Below, in pieces: positions 8,562-18,428 of a DNA stretch of 37,422 nt. The stretch covers positions 1 to 37,422 of the forward strand of contig MHBQ01000070.1 of NCBI GenBank assembly GCA_001803315.1. Direction: 5' to 3'. Made by a program: the position numbers and the translations under genes. The number at the start of each line of letters is the position of its first letter. Within the stretch, counting starts at the first letter, position 1. Under the pieces are notes generated by a model, which worked only from the letters and a program-made list of their open reading frames with translations, ran no database searches and was not told the origin of the DNA. The DNA comes from Lentisphaerae bacterium RIFOXYC12_FULL_60_16. GTDB lineage: Bacteria; Verrucomicrobiota; Kiritimatiellia; UBA8416; YA12-FULL-60-10.

Positions 8562-10298
8562 ATGGCCGATCACGCCACCGGGAAAATTGTAGGGGTTAAC
8601 GGAAACATGATCACCGTGGCCTTTGAGGGGTCAGTCAGCCAGAACGAGGTCGGGTATGCCCGGCACGGTGACATGCGGCTGATCGCCGAAGTCGTGCGGA
8701 TCCGTGACCGGAATGCCGACTTGCAGGTGTTCGACAGTACCCGTGACCTGATGGTGGGATCCCCGGTGGAATTCACCGGGGAACTGCTCTCGTCGGAACT
8801 GGGCCCCGGCCTGTTGACCCAAATCTACGATGGACTGCAGAATCCCCTGCCCCGTCTTGCCGAGCAATGCGGGTTCTTCCTGGAACGCGGCGTCTACCTC
8901 ACCGCCATCCCACGTGACACCCGCTGGGCGTTCACCCCGCGGGTCAAGGCGGGCGACAAGCTCAAGGCCGGCGAAACCATCGGCACGGTTCCGGAAGGCA
9001 TGTTCGAACACCGGATCATGCTGCCGTTCGATGTGGATGGCAGTGTCCAGGTTGAATGGGTTTCTCCCGCCGCTTCCCTGACGGTCATGGACCCGGTGGC
9101 CCGCGTCACGGACCCGACGGGCGCGAAGCGGGAGATCACCATGCTGCAGCGCTGGCCGGTGAAGATTCCGATCCAGGCCTTTGCCGAACGTTTGCGCCCC
9201 GCTGATCCGCTGGTTACCAAGATCCGGATCGTCGACACCTTCTTTCCGGTGGCCCGCGGCGGCACCTACTGCATCCCGGGGCCCTTCGGAGCCGGTAAAA
9301 CCGTTCTACAGCAAATCACCAGTCGGTATGCGGATGTTGATATCGTGATTATCGCCGCCTGTGGTGAACGGGCAGGTGAAGTGGTTGAAACCCTCCGTGA
9401 ATTCCCCGAGCTTATCGATCCCAAGACCGGTCGGAGCCTGATGGATCGGACGGTGATCATCTGCAACACCAGTTCCATGCCGGTGGCCGCTCGTGAAGCG
9501 TCCGTCTATACCGCCGCGACCATTGCCGCGTATTACCGCCAGATGGGGCTCCATGTCCTGTTGCTGGCAGACTCGACGTCCCGCTGGGCGCAGGCGCTCC
9601 GCGAGATGTCCGGCCGGCTGGAGGAAATCCCCGGTGAGGAAGCCTTCCCGGCCTATCTTGAATCGGTGATCGCCGCCTTTTACGAACGCGGCGGACTGGT
9701 CCGGCTACACGACGGTTCCTTCGGATCGATCACCATCGGCGGTACGGTCAGCCCGGCGGGCGGCAATTTCGACGAGCCGGTGACCCAATCGACCCTGAAG
9801 GTGGTCGGGGCCTTCCACGGGCTTTCCCGTGCGCGATCGGATGCACGGCGTTACCCGGCGATCGACCCCCTGGACAGCTGGAGTAAATATGCGCCGGTGG
9901 TTCCCGCCGAACTGGTGGAGACAGCCCGCGAACTCCTCCGCAAAGGTTCCGACGTCGGCCAGATGATGAAGGTCGTTGGCGAGGAAGGCACCTCCATCGA
10001 CGATTTTACCACCTACCTGAAATCGGAATACATTGACTCTGTCTACCTTCAGCAGGATGCCTACCATGAGGTGGATTGCGCCACCCCGGCCGAGCGCCAA
10101 CGGGAAGTCTTTACCCTGATTGCCGGGATTCTCCAGCAATCCATGACCTTCACCGACAAGACGGCGGCACGCCGGTTTTTCCACCAACTGACCCAGACCA
10201 CCCGGGACTGGAACCGGACGGCGGCGGATACGCCGGAATTCAAGGAACTCCAGAAAAAGATCGAACAGATGGTCGCGGAGGTTGCGTCCCATGCATAA
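8562..10298 (+). CDS. atpA: V-type ATPase catalytic subunit A
   Basis: A 578-residue catalytic subunit that hydrolyses or makes ATP in the soluble head. The start at 8562 gives the conserved beginning [16 protein letters not shown]; an upstream in-frame ATG at 8448 would add 38 non-conserved residues inside the preceding gene. The Walker A motif GPFGAGKT is at 240-247, followed by GER (268-270) with the catalytic Glu, and a Walker B-like [16 protein letters not shown]. The long insertion domain (about 115-190) typical of A-type rather than F-type subunits is present. Its stop overlaps the start of subunit B by eight nucleotides, which indicates coupled translation. Confidence 0.95.
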   Translation: MADHATGKIVGVNGNMITVAFEGSVSQNEVGYARHGDMRLIAEVVRIRDRNADLQVFDSTRDLMVGSPVEFTGELLSSELGPGLLTQIYDGLQNPLPRLAEQCGFFLERGVYLTAIPRDTRWAFTPRVKAGDKLKAGETIGTVPEGMFEHRIMLPFDVDGSVQVEWVSPAASLTVMDPVARVTDPTGAKREITMLQRWPVKIPIQAFAERLRPADPLVTKIRIVDTFFPVARGGTYCIPGPFGAGKTVLQQITSRYADVDIVIIAACGERAGEVVETLREFPELIDPKTGRSLMDRTVIICNTSSMPVAAREASVYTAATIAAYYRQMGLHVLLLADSTSRWAQALREMSGRLEEIPGEEAFPAYLESVIAAFYERGGLVRLHDGSFGSITIGGTVSPAGGNFDEPVTQSTLKVVGAFHGLSRARSDARRYPAIDPLDSWSKYAPVVPAELVETARELLRKGSDVGQMMKVVGEEGTSIDDFTTYLKSEYIDSVYLQQDAYHEVDCATPAERQREVFTLIAGILQQSMTFTDKTAARRFFHQLTQTTRDWNRTAADTPEFKELQKKIEQMVAEVASHA

Positions 10299-11601
10299 AT
10301 ACTACCACCGGGTGCAGAACATTGCCGGCAACGTGCTCACCATCCGGGCTGAAGGGGTCCGGTACGGGGAACTGGCGGAAGTCCATTCCCGGCGGGGCAC
10401 CTCCCTGGCGCAGGTGATCCGCCTCAAGGGAGACGAGGTTTCCCTCCAGGTCTTTTCCGGCAGCCGTGGGGTTGCCACCGATGCCCAGATCCGGTTTCTC
10501 GGCCATCCCATGCAGGTCCCCTTTACCGATGCCCTGCTGGGCCGTGTCTTCACCGGCGGTGCGGAACCCCGCGATAACGGCCCCGCACTGACGGACAACC
10601 TCATCGCGATCGGCGGTCCATCGGTCAACCCGGCACGCCGGATCATTCCCCGCCGCATGGTGCGGACCGGCATTCCCATGATCGACCTGTTCAACACCCT
10701 CGTGGAAAGCCAGAAACTCCCGATCTTCGCCCGCGCCGGCGAACCCTACAACCCCCTGCTCGCCCGCATCGCGCTCCAGTCCGAAGTGGATGTCATTGTC
10801 CTGGGCGGCATGGGCCTCAAGCACGACGACTACCTCTTTTTCCGCGATACGCTCGATGCCAGCGGCGCCCTGGCACGCACCGTCATGTTCGTCCATACCG
10901 CCGCCGACCCCGTGGTGGAATGCCTGCTGGTGCCGGACGTCAGCCTGGCCGTGGCGGAACAATTCGCCCTGGCCGGAAAACGCGTCCTGGTCCTGCTCAC
11001 CGATATGACCAACTTTGCCGACGCCATGAAGGAAATCGCCATCACGATGGAACAGATTCCCTCCAACCGCGGTTACCCGGGTGACCTGTACAGCCAGCTC
11101 GCATCACGCTACGAGAAGGCGGTTGACTTCGAAGGCGCCGGGTCCCTCACCATCCTGGCCGTGACCACCATGCCCGGCGATGATGTCACCCATCCGGTTC
11201 CGGACAATACCGGGTATATCACGGAGGGTCAGTTCTACCTGCGGGACGGCCGCATCGAACCATTCGGATCGCTCAGCCGCCTCAAGCAGCTGGTCAACGG
11301 CAAGACCCGCGACGATCACCGGACCATCATGAATGCCATGATCCAGCTGTATGCCGCCTACCGGGAAACCCAGGAAAAACAGTCGATGGGTTTCCGAATG
11401 AACGAATGGGACGGCAAGCTGCTGAAATACGGAGTCCGGTTCGAGCGGGAAATGATGGATCTATCGGTCAACATCCCGCTGGAATCCGCACTGGACCTCG
11501 GGTGGGCCATTTTCGCCGATTGTTTTGACCCGATTGAAACCGGCATCCATTCCAAACTCATTGACGCCTACTGGCCCAAGGTGGCCCCGGCAGCGAACTG
11601 A
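10291..11601 (+). CDS. atpB: V-type ATPase regulatory subunit B
   Basis: A 436-residue non-catalytic nucleotide-binding subunit that alternates with A in the hexameric head. It has no intact P-loop: the corresponding segment reads FARAGEPYN, as in other B subunits. The signature [17 protein letters not shown] is present, as is the C-terminal helical domain. The start ATG at 10291 overlaps the end of atpA in ATGCATAA and gives the normal N-terminus [13 protein letters not shown]. Subunit D follows 15 nt later. Confidence 0.95.
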   Translation: MHKYYHRVQNIAGNVLTIRAEGVRYGELAEVHSRRGTSLAQVIRLKGDEVSLQVFSGSRGVATDAQIRFLGHPMQVPFTDALLGRVFTGGAEPRDNGPALTDNLIAIGGPSVNPARRIIPRRMVRTGIPMIDLFNTLVESQKLPIFARAGEPYNPLLARIALQSEVDVIVLGGMGLKHDDYLFFRDTLDASGALARTVMFVHTAADPVVECLLVPDVSLAVAEQFALAGKRVLVLLTDMTNFADAMKEIAITMEQIPSNRGYPGDLYSQLASRYEKAVDFEGAGSLTILAVTTMPGDDVTHPVPDNTGYITEGQFYLRDGRIEPFGSLSRLKQLVNGKTRDDHRTIMNAMIQLYAAYRETQEKQSMGFRMNEWDGKLLKYGVRFEREMMDLSVNIPLESALDLGWAIFADCFDPIETGIHSKLIDAYWPKVAPAAN

Positions 11602-11616
11602 TCCGGAATCCACACG

Positions 11617-12210
11617 ATGGCAAAGATCAAACATACCAAGACCGAACTCAAGGCCCAGCGTGAGGCCTTGCGCCGGTTTGAACGGTTTTTGCCCATGCTG
11701 ATTCTCAAGAAGCAACAACTGCAGATGGAAATCCAGAACATCACCGCACGGATCCTGCAGGCCAGGCAGGCTGAACAGGCTGCCGCCGACGGGATGCAGG
11801 CCTGGGTTCGCCTGCTGGCGGAACCGGTCAATCTGGAATCCCTGGTCCGGGTACAATCGTTTGACATGGCGGAAGGCAACATCGCCGGCGTGGCAATCCC
11901 CCTCCTCAAGGCGGTTCACATCGAACCGGTCACGATCAACATGTTCACCACGCCCCCATGGATTGATGATGCCGTGGAAACCCTCACACGCCGGATCGAA
12001 TTGCGTGCCCAGCGGGAAGTGCTTGAAGAACAACGACGCCGGGTGGAAGAAGAACTTCGAACTACCTCGCAACGGGTCAACCTGTTCGAGAAGGTCAAGA
12101 TTCCCGAATGCCGCGAGAACATCCGGGTCATCCGTATTTTCCTGGGCGATGAGCAGACCGCTTCCGTTGCCCGGGGTAAGATCGCCAAGCAACGGGCGGT
12201 CGCCGCATGA
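11617..12210 (+). CDS. atpD: V-type ATPase subunit D (central stalk)
   Basis: A 197-residue rotor shaft subunit, the functional counterpart of F-type gamma. The N-terminus MAKIKHTKTELKAQREALRRFERFLPMLILKKQQL fits the family pattern of a long helix rich in Lys and Arg, and a second long helix occupies about 125-195 (REVLEEQRRRVEEEL), so the two would pair as the shaft coiled coil. It begins 15 nt after atpB and is followed by the membrane subunit I 20 nt later. Length is normal. Confidence 0.9.
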   Translation: MAKIKHTKTELKAQREALRRFERFLPMLILKKQQLQMEIQNITARILQARQAEQAAADGMQAWVRLLAEPVNLESLVRVQSFDMAEGNIAGVAIPLLKAVHIEPVTINMFTTPPWIDDAVETLTRRIELRAQREVLEEQRRRVEEELRTTSQRVNLFEKVKIPECRENIRVIRIFLGDEQTASVARGKIAKQRAVAA

Positions 12211-12230
12211 ACACCAGGACCGGTTAAAAC

Positions 12231-14000
12231 ATGATTGTTCCGTTAAAAAAGATCACCCTGATATGTCTGGACCGTGACCGGACCTCCACCATCGAGGCGC
12301 TCCGGAACCTGGGGGTGGCCCACCTGGTGCCGGTTCACGCTCCCGATGAACCGGACCTTGACACCCTGCACAACCGACTGGCCGACTGCGACAAGGCGCT
12401 AACCATCCTGCGCACGATCACGCCCGCCAATGGAACTTCAAACCCGATGGACCCCCTTGCATGCATTAACCGGGTTCTGGAGCAGTCACGGATACTCGGT
12501 GAACAGGCGGAATCGCTGGCTGCGCTCCAGGCGGATGCTGCCACCGCACGTCCGTTTGGGGCTTTCAATCCCGAAGTCATCCAATCACTCACCGCACACG
12601 GACTGGCGATCCATGCTTACCGGATACCGGACGGTCCACCCCCTCCCGTCCCGGCAGGATGCGTCACGACCCGGTTGCCGGATAGCGGACCGGAACCGAT
12701 CATGGTCCTGGTGGGGCCATCGGCAACCGTGTTGGACCTGCCGGAGGTTCCGTTACCCCGCAAGAACGTGGTGGAACTCGAAGCCGCCTGCCGGGATCTT
12801 GAAAAACAAATGGAACAGTCCCGGCAGAACCTCGCCGAACTGGCCGCCATGCAGGCCCGGTTGAATGACTGGCGTGAAAAAGGACGCGAACAGGAACGTC
12901 TGCTCAGCGCACAAGCCGGCATGGGTAGGAACGAACATCTGGCCTGGTTGCAGGGGTTTGTTCCGGAGGACACGGTACCGGTGGTTCATGATGCGGCACG
13001 CACCCACGGGTGGGGACTGCGCGTGGAGGACCCCGCCGATGGCGACCGGATCCCCACCCTGATCCGGTTGCCGCGCTGGGTCAGACCCATCCAAAGCCTG
13101 TTCGGGCTCATCCGGATATTCCCCGGGTACCGGGAGGCGGATGTCAGCGCATCCTTCCTGGTGTTTCTAACCCTGTTTGCCGCCATGATCATGGGTGACG
13201 CCGGTTACGGCATCCTTTTCCTGGCCCTCTCCCTCTGGTTGGGCCGGAAATTCAAGGGTCGAGCCCCTCGGGAACCGTTCATACTGCTCAACATCTTCAG
13301 CATCGCAACGATCGTATGGGGTATTTTGTCCGGCGTGTATTTCGGCCTTGAACAGGCCCCGTTCGGGCTGGGAGCCCTCCGTGTTGACTGGCTGACTGAT
13401 AACCGGAATGTCATGGGCTTGTGCATGTTCCTGGGCGCCATCCACCTGACCCTGGCACACGGGTGGTCGGCCCTGCGGCTGTTTCCCTCACCTCAAGCCG
13501 TTGCACAAGGCGGCTGGATTGCCATTACCTGGACCATGTTCTTCATTGCCCGGCTGATGCTGTTGCAAACCCCCTTCCCTACCTGGTTCATACCCGTATC
13601 CCTGCTCGGTCTGCTTGCGGTCCTGGTCTTCATGACGCCCTGGTCAAAAATCAAGACGGAATGGATCCAGCATGTCATGCTTCCCCTGACATTGATGTCG
13701 GGATTCGGTGATATCCTTTCCTATCTCCGGTTGTTCGCCCTCGGTGTTGCCTCGGTCGAACTCGCCGGTGTTTTCAACAAAATCGTGGCGGACCTGGACG
13801 GCAATATCCTGGTCCGGGTGATTGCGGGCGCCCTGATCCTGTTGCTGGGGCACGGATTGAACGCCATCCTGGGCGCCATGAGCGTCTTTGTTCACGGCAT
13901 ACGACTGAATGCACTGGAATTCTCCATGCACATGGGTTTGGAATGGTCGGGAACGCCATTCACTCCCTTTGCCCGCAGCGACCAGCAGGACAGGACGTAA
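12231..14000 (+). CDS. atpI: V-type ATPase subunit I (membrane stator, a-type)
   Basis: A 589-residue subunit that forms the ion half-channels beside the proteolipid ring. The first 290 or so residues are soluble, with helical hairpins that contact the peripheral stalk. The remainder has about seven to eight membrane helices, for example around FLVFLTLFAAMIMGDAGYGILFL, and ends near FVHGIRLNALEF. The essential arginine is recognisable in SYLRLFALGVAS (Arg500). The ATG at 12231 is 20 nt after atpD with a weak ribosome site. The protein is shorter than many archaeal homologues (about 650), mainly in the soluble part, as also seen in bacterial operons of this type. Confidence 0.9.
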   Translation: MIVPLKKITLICLDRDRTSTIEALRNLGVAHLVPVHAPDEPDLDTLHNRLADCDKALTILRTITPANGTSNPMDPLACINRVLEQSRILGEQAESLAALQADAATARPFGAFNPEVIQSLTAHGLAIHAYRIPDGPPPPVPAGCVTTRLPDSGPEPIMVLVGPSATVLDLPEVPLPRKNVVELEAACRDLEKQMEQSRQNLAELAAMQARLNDWREKGREQERLLSAQAGMGRNEHLAWLQGFVPEDTVPVVHDAARTHGWGLRVEDPADGDRIPTLIRLPRWVRPIQSLFGLIRIFPGYREADVSASFLVFLTLFAAMIMGDAGYGILFLALSLWLGRKFKGRAPREPFILLNIFSIATIVWGILSGVYFGLEQAPFGLGALRVDWLTDNRNVMGLCMFLGAIHLTLAHGWSALRLFPSPQAVAQGGWIAITWTMFFIARLMLLQTPFPTWFIPVSLLGLLAVLVFMTPWSKIKTEWIQHVMLPLTLMSGFGDILSYLRLFALGVASVELAGVFNKIVADLDGNILVRVIAGALILLLGHGLNAILGAMSVFVHGIRLNALEFSMHMGLEWSGTPFTPFARSDQQDRT

Positions 14001-14075
14001 CGACAATCAACTATAACGGCAGTCAAACAACCAACCCGCCGGGTGTCCGGTACGGGCAGGAAGGAGCAGGGAACG

Positions 14076-14531
14076 ATGACACTTGATCCACAGACAGTTA
14101 TCTCGTTGGGCAACATGGGCAGCGCGGCTGCGTTGTGTTTCTCAGCCATGGGTTCCGCCATCGGAATCGGGTTTGCCGGCATGGCCGCCGTGGGTGCCTG
14201 GAAACGGTGCTTTGCGCAGAACAAGGCTGCCCCATTCATGCTGGCGGTATTTGTCGGCGCACCGATCACCCAGACCTTTTACGGCATGATCGTCATGATG
14301 AAGCTCATGGATCTGGCCAAGGCCGGCGGGGCTTTCCCCGCCCTGCTGATGTGGGGCTTGCTAGGCGGCCTGGCCATCGGGGCATCGGCAGTCATGCAAG
14401 GCCGCATAGCGGCCGGCGCATCCGATGCGCTGGCGGATACGGGACAGGGGTTTACCAACTACCTGATGGCCCTGGGCATCGTGGAATCCGTGGCGATCTT
14501 CGTCATGGTCTTCATCCTCGTCTTCGCCTAG
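14076..14531 (+). CDS. atpK: V-type ATPase subunit K (proteolipid ring)
   Basis: A 151-residue double-hairpin proteolipid with four membrane helices. ATG 14076 is chosen over an upstream GTG at 14043 because AAGGAG lies directly before it. The ion-carrying Glu137 is in the fourth helix (GIVESVAIF). Thr65-Gln66 (APITQTFYG) and Gln108 (VMQGR) occupy the places of the Na+ ligands known from Enterococcus hirae NtpK (Thr64, Gln65, Gln110, Glu139), with nearly the same spacing. Na+ use is therefore suggested but is an inference. The first hairpin lacks a carboxylate, as usual for V-type double-length subunits. It is the last gene of the operon. Confidence 0.92.
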   Translation: MTLDPQTVISLGNMGSAAALCFSAMGSAIGIGFAGMAAVGAWKRCFAQNKAAPFMLAVFVGAPITQTFYGMIVMMKLMDLAKAGGAFPALLMWGLLGGLAIGASAVMQGRIAAGASDALADTGQGFTNYLMALGIVESVAIFVMVFILVFA

Positions 14532-14572
14532 GTTTCTCCAAGCTGGCGCACGTGCCCGTCGAGTCCGGGGTG

Positions 14573-14596
14573 GACGCCGTTGTCCCTAACGGCGTC
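14573..14596 (+). terminator. Hairpin between atpK and rnfA
   Basis: GACGCCGTT (14573-14581) and AACGGCGTC (14588-14596) form a perfect 9-bp stem with a 6-nt loop, 41 nt after atpK. There is no T-tract, so it could be a weak terminator or an mRNA-stabilising hairpin at the boundary of the ATPase and Rnf operons. Confidence 0.5.
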
Positions 14597-14680
14597 TGGC
14601 GTGATCGGTGATGCGCAGGGAAGAGGAAAAAATCGCTTTGCAGCCTGCGCAACTTGTCGTATTGTGCAGTCCGTTTTCCT

Positions 14681-15259
14681 ATGAAATCATACATCTTGAT
14701 GATTATCGGGGCGGTGCTGGTCAACAACTTCGTCCTGATGCGTTACTTGGGGATCTGTCCCTTCCTGGGGGTATCCAAGCGGCTGCCAACGGCATTGGGG
14801 ATGAGCGGCGCGGTGGTCTTTGTCGTAACCTGCGCCTCGGCCGTAACCTGGATGATCTACCATTGGGTCCTGACGCCCCTGGCCATCCAGTACATGCAAA
14901 CCATCGCTTTCATCCTGGTTATCGCCACCTTCGTGCAGTTTGTCGACATTGTCATGAAACGCCTGTCACCCGGCCTTCATGCAGCGCTGGGAATCTTCCT
15001 CCCGCTCATCACAACCAATTGCGTGGTGCTGGGCGTCTCGGTTCTTAACATACAGATGCATCATGATTTGATGCGTGCCACGGTCTACGGCTTTGCCGCT
15101 TCACTGGGTTTCGCCCTTGCCCTGGTGATTTTTACCGGCTTGCGTGAAAAAATCGAACGTGCCAATCCTCCCCGCGCCTTCCAGGGGGTGGCCATTTCGC
15201 TGGTGACCGCCGGCTTGTTGAGTCTCGCATTCATGGGATTTGCATCCCTGGTCAAATAG
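14681..15259 (+). CDS. rnfA: Rnf complex subunit A
   Basis: A 192-residue integral membrane subunit with six predicted helices. The start ATG 14681 gives the family N-terminus MKSYILMIIGAVLVNNFVL; a TTG 27 nt upstream is less likely. No good ribosome site is visible, which is unusual. Two conserved cysteines, in LGICPFLGVS and LITTNCVVLG, correspond to the positions that with RnfE hold an iron-sulfur centre inside the membrane in characterised Rnf and Nqr complexes. It is the first gene of an A-B-C-D-G-E operon, the proteobacterial order rather than the clostridial C-D-G-E-A-B order. Confidence 0.94.
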   Translation: MKSYILMIIGAVLVNNFVLMRYLGICPFLGVSKRLPTALGMSGAVVFVVTCASAVTWMIYHWVLTPLAIQYMQTIAFILVIATFVQFVDIVMKRLSPGLHAALGIFLPLITTNCVVLGVSVLNIQMHHDLMRATVYGFAASLGFALALVIFTGLREKIERANPPRAFQGVAISLVTAGLLSLAFMGFASLVK

Positions 15260-15262
15260 CCC

Positions 15263-16060
15263 ATGAATCCCATTCTCCTTACAGCATTGGCAATCGGCGG
15301 AATCGGACTCCTGTGCGGGCTCATACTGTCACTGGCAGCACGTTTCTTTGCCGTCTCGGAGGATCCCCGCATAGCCTTGGCAACGGACTGCCTGCCGGGT
15401 GCCAACTGCGGCGGTTGCGGCATGGCCGGTTGCGCGGACTACGCCAAGGCCATCATCGTGAATAATGCCCCGATCAATCTTTGCGCACCGGGCGGCGCGT
15501 CCGTGGTCAAGGCTCTGGCAAAACTTCTCGGACAGGACGTCGTGGCGGTCGAACGGAAGGTTGCCATCGTTTTATGCGGCGGCGACCGCGGCAAATCCCC
15601 TGACAAGTTCCTGTACAACGGCATTGCCGATTGTTCCGCCGCCCATGCGGTCGGTGGTGGCGACAAACTGTGCCCGCACGGTTGCCTCGGCTACGGGTCC
15701 TGCTCGCGCGTCTGCCCGGTTGGGGCGATCGAAATCACGGCATCCCGGCTGGCCGTCGTCCACCCGGAACGTTGTATCGGGTGCGGCGCCTGCGTGCGCA
15801 CCTGTCCACGCCGTCTGATCAAGATGATTCCCGACAGCCGGCATCTCCATATCCTGTGCAGTTCGCCGGACAAGGGGCCGATGGTGCGCAAGGTCTGCCA
15901 GGTCGGTTGCATCGCCTGTACGGTCTGCACCAAGCTGGCCCCGGACCAGGCCATCGCCATGAAGGGCGCCCTGGCCGTGGTGGACTACGCCAAACCCATT
16001 GAACAGGAAGCAGAAACCCTGGTTGCCAAATGTCCCGGGCACTGCATAGTGAACCGATGA
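15263..16060 (+). CDS. rnfB: Rnf complex subunit B, ferredoxin-accepting iron-sulfur protein
   Basis: A 265-residue subunit that takes electrons from reduced ferredoxin. A single N-terminal membrane helix (about 5-27) is followed by the [4Fe-4S] domain with Cys49, Cys52, Cys57 and Cys74. Further ferredoxin-type motifs follow: CLGYGSCSRVCP, CIGCGACVRTCP, and a C-terminal pair around CQVGCIACTVC. The gene starts three nucleotides after rnfA and its stop overlaps the rnfC start in ATGA. The cluster content is typical of RnfB from anaerobes. Confidence 0.94.
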   Translation: MNPILLTALAIGGIGLLCGLILSLAARFFAVSEDPRIALATDCLPGANCGGCGMAGCADYAKAIIVNNAPINLCAPGGASVVKALAKLLGQDVVAVERKVAIVLCGGDRGKSPDKFLYNGIADCSAAHAVGGGDKLCPHGCLGYGSCSRVCPVGAIEITASRLAVVHPERCIGCGACVRTCPRRLIKMIPDSRHLHILCSSPDKGPMVRKVCQVGCIACTVCTKLAPDQAIAMKGALAVVDYAKPIEQEAETLVAKCPGHCIVNR

Positions 16061-17412
16061 AAATACTTCATCCCATACGAAGGCCCCTGGGCGGTATTCA
16101 CCCCGCCTATGAAAAGATCCTGTCACGAGATGCCGCCATACGCGACCTCCCCCTCCCCTCCCGCTTCCGGGTTTCCATGTCCCAGCATCTCGGCGCCCCG
16201 GCAAAGGTGTTGGTCAAAAAAGGAGACACCGTCCTGAAAGGCCAGCGTATCGGCGAACCGGCCGGTTTTATTTCCGCCCCGGTTCACGCCCCGACATCCG
16301 GCAAGGTCAAGGACGTGACCGAGGATGCGACCGCCACCGGCAGCCGGGCCCCGGTTGTCGAGATCGAAGCGGACGGATCCGACACCGAGGCACCCCGCCT
16401 GGCATCGATACCCGACTGGGCACAGGCGGAACCCGCCGCGCTCCTGGCGCGCATTGCCGAAACCGGGATCGTCGGCATGGGGGGGGCCGGATTTCCCGCC
16501 CACGTCAAATTGTCGCCACCCAAGGACAAAACGATCGACACGCTGATTCTCAACGGAGCGGAATGCGAACCCTACCTGACCGCCGATTTCAGGCTTTTGG
16601 TTGAACATGCCGATCGCGTCTGGTTGGGATGCCAGATTCTCCGTCGCATTCTGAATGTCCGCACCGTTCGAATTGCCATCGAGGACAACAAGCCCGAGGC
16701 GATACGGGCCATGGAACAGGCCATGGGAACACCGGAGGGTGATGTGGCCATCGTCGAACTGCCGACCGCCTATCCCCAGGGAGCTGAGAAACAGCAGATT
16801 TACGCGGTAACAGGCCGGGAAGTCCCTTCCGGCGGGCTTCCCATGGATGTCGGCACCGTCGTGGACAACGTCGGTACAGCGGCGGCCGTTGCTGCCGCCG
16901 TCCTTGACGGTCTGCCCCTGTTTGAACGCATCACCACGATGACCGGTCATCCGGTTTCACTTCCGGGCAACTGGCGGACCCGCATCGGCATTTCGTTTGC
17001 GGCCCTGCTCGACGCCTGCGGAGGCCTTAAGGAACCGGCGGCCAAGATCATCGCCGGCGGACCCATGATGGGATTTGCCCAACCATCGCTTGATGCCACC
17101 ATAACCAAGACGACATCCGGCATCCTGCTGCTGGCCGCCAGCCAGGTTGAATCCTATACGTCGTCCCCCTGCATCGGGTGCGGGCGTTGTGTGGATGCCT
17201 GTCCCATGCGGCTGGTCCCCAGTGAACTCAGCCAGTTGCTCGAAGCCGAAGACTACCGCGGCGCCGAGGACTTGAACGTGCTCGATTGCATCGAATGCGG
17301 ATGCTGTTCCTGGTCCTGCCCGGCGCACCGCCCCCTGGTCCAACACCTGCGTATCGGCAAAGCCCGTGCCATGTTGCGCCGCCGACAACTGCAAGCCGAG
17401 AAGAAATCATGA
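16057..17412 (+). CDS. rnfC: Rnf complex subunit C, NADH-binding
   Basis: A 451-residue peripheral subunit that exchanges electrons with NAD(H). The start at 16057 (MKILHPIRRPLGG) overlaps the rnfB stop by ATGA; an in-frame ATG at 16030 would add nine residues. A biotinyl/lipoyl-like N-terminal region (APVHAPTSGKV) precedes the FMN/NADH-binding GMGGAGFP (140-147). Two [4Fe-4S] motifs lie near the C-terminus: C372/375/378/382 and C411/414/417/421. The length is at the compact end of the family, because the long C-terminal Ala/Lys-rich extension of enterobacterial RsxC is absent. Confidence 0.94.
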   Translation: MKILHPIRRPLGGIHPAYEKILSRDAAIRDLPLPSRFRVSMSQHLGAPAKVLVKKGDTVLKGQRIGEPAGFISAPVHAPTSGKVKDVTEDATATGSRAPVVEIEADGSDTEAPRLASIPDWAQAEPAALLARIAETGIVGMGGAGFPAHVKLSPPKDKTIDTLILNGAECEPYLTADFRLLVEHADRVWLGCQILRRILNVRTVRIAIEDNKPEAIRAMEQAMGTPEGDVAIVELPTAYPQGAEKQQIYAVTGREVPSGGLPMDVGTVVDNVGTAAAVAAAVLDGLPLFERITTMTGHPVSLPGNWRTRIGISFAALLDACGGLKEPAAKIIAGGPMMGFAQPSLDATITKTTSGILLLAASQVESYTSSPCIGCGRCVDACPMRLVPSELSQLLEAEDYRGAEDLNVLDCIECGCCSWSCPAHRPLVQHLRIGKARAMLRRRQLQAEKKS

Positions 17413-18428
17413 GCGATCCGAAACCAGCCAATGCCCCGGTCCAGCTTGAAGTGGTGAGTTCATCGCCCCATGCCCATGCCGGAACCTCAGTCCGCCGCAT
17501 CATGCTGGACGTCATTATCGCCCTGATGCCGGCACTCGCCGTGGCCTGCTGGCAATTCGGCTGGCAGGCGGCCCGCCTGAGCGCCGTATGCGTCCTCACC
17601 TGCGTCATCACGGAAGCCCTCTGCCGACACCTGATGGGACGCGATCCGGGCATTGGTGACCTCAGCGCGGTGGTGACCGGTTTGCTGCTGGCCTTCAACC
17701 TGCCGCCGGAATTACCGACCGGCATTGCCGTGGTAGGGAGTGTATTCTCAATCGCCATTGCCAAGCAGGTCTTCGGGGGACTTGGCTACAACCCGTTTAA
17801 CCCCGCGCTTGCCGGCCGGGTCATGCTCCTGGTTTCCTTCCCAACCCCGATGACCCGTTGGTCGGATTGGCACATCCCCGCCCCGAACGGTATCGATGCC
17901 CTCACGCAGGCAACACCGCTCGGCATGGTCAAGACCAGCCTGACCATGGGTCAACCGCTTCCGTTCCAGTTCGACACCGCAACCGCCTGGCAATTTTTCC
18001 TAGGGAACCTGAACGGATGCATCGGGGAAGTGTCCGCCCTGGCCTTGCTGGTTGGGGGCCTTTACCTGTTGTATCGCCGTTGCGTCAACTGGCAGACACC
18101 GGTTTTCTACCTCGCCACGGTGGCCGTTTTTTCCGCCATTCTCTGGTGGCAGGATCCGTTGCATAACCTTTCGCCGGTGTTTCACCTGCTGGCAGGTGGC
18201 CTTATGCTCGGTGCCTGGTTCATGGCAACCGACATGGTCACAACTCCGGTCACCCGCAAGGGAATGGCCGTGTTTGGCGTCGGGTGTGGTATTCTCACCA
18301 TGGTCATCCGTAAATGGGGCGCCTATCCGGAAGGCGTTAGTTTCGCCATCCTCATCATGAATGCATTCACCCCCCTGATCAACCGCGCCACGCGTCCACG
18401 CGTGTTCGGACGGAGACGAAAGGCATGA
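17409..18428 (+). CDS. rnfD: Rnf complex subunit D, flavinylated membrane protein
   Basis: A 339-residue membrane subunit homologous to NqrB with about nine or ten helices. The start overlaps rnfC by ATGA. The expected covalent FMN threonine is Thr169 in LTQATPLG; the usual SGAT motif is here TQAT, a substitution to note. The GGLGYNPFNPALAGR segment (123-137) is a strong family signature. The stop overlaps the rnfG start by four nucleotides, so translation of C, D and G is tightly coupled. Confidence 0.94.
   Translation: MSDPKPANAPVQLEVVSSSPHAHAGTSVRRIMLDVIIALMPALAVACWQFGWQAARLSAVCVLTCVITEALCRHLMGRDPGIGDLSAVVTGLLLAFNLPPELPTGIAVVGSVFSIAIAKQVFGGLGYNPFNPALAGRVMLLVSFPTPMTRWSDWHIPAPNGIDALTQATPLGMVKTSLTMGQPLPFQFDTATAWQFFLGNLNGCIGEVSALALLVGGLYLLYRRCVNWQTPVFYLATVAVFSAILWWQDPLHNLSPVFHLLAGGLMLGAWFMATDMVTTPVTRKGMAVFGVGCGILTMVIRKWGAYPEGVSFAILIMNAFTPLINRATRPRVFGRRRKA

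Noticed and set aside
16123-16950. 275-codon open frame antisense to rnfC
   Set aside because: Composition typical of a shadow frame; the plus-strand gene has all family motifs.
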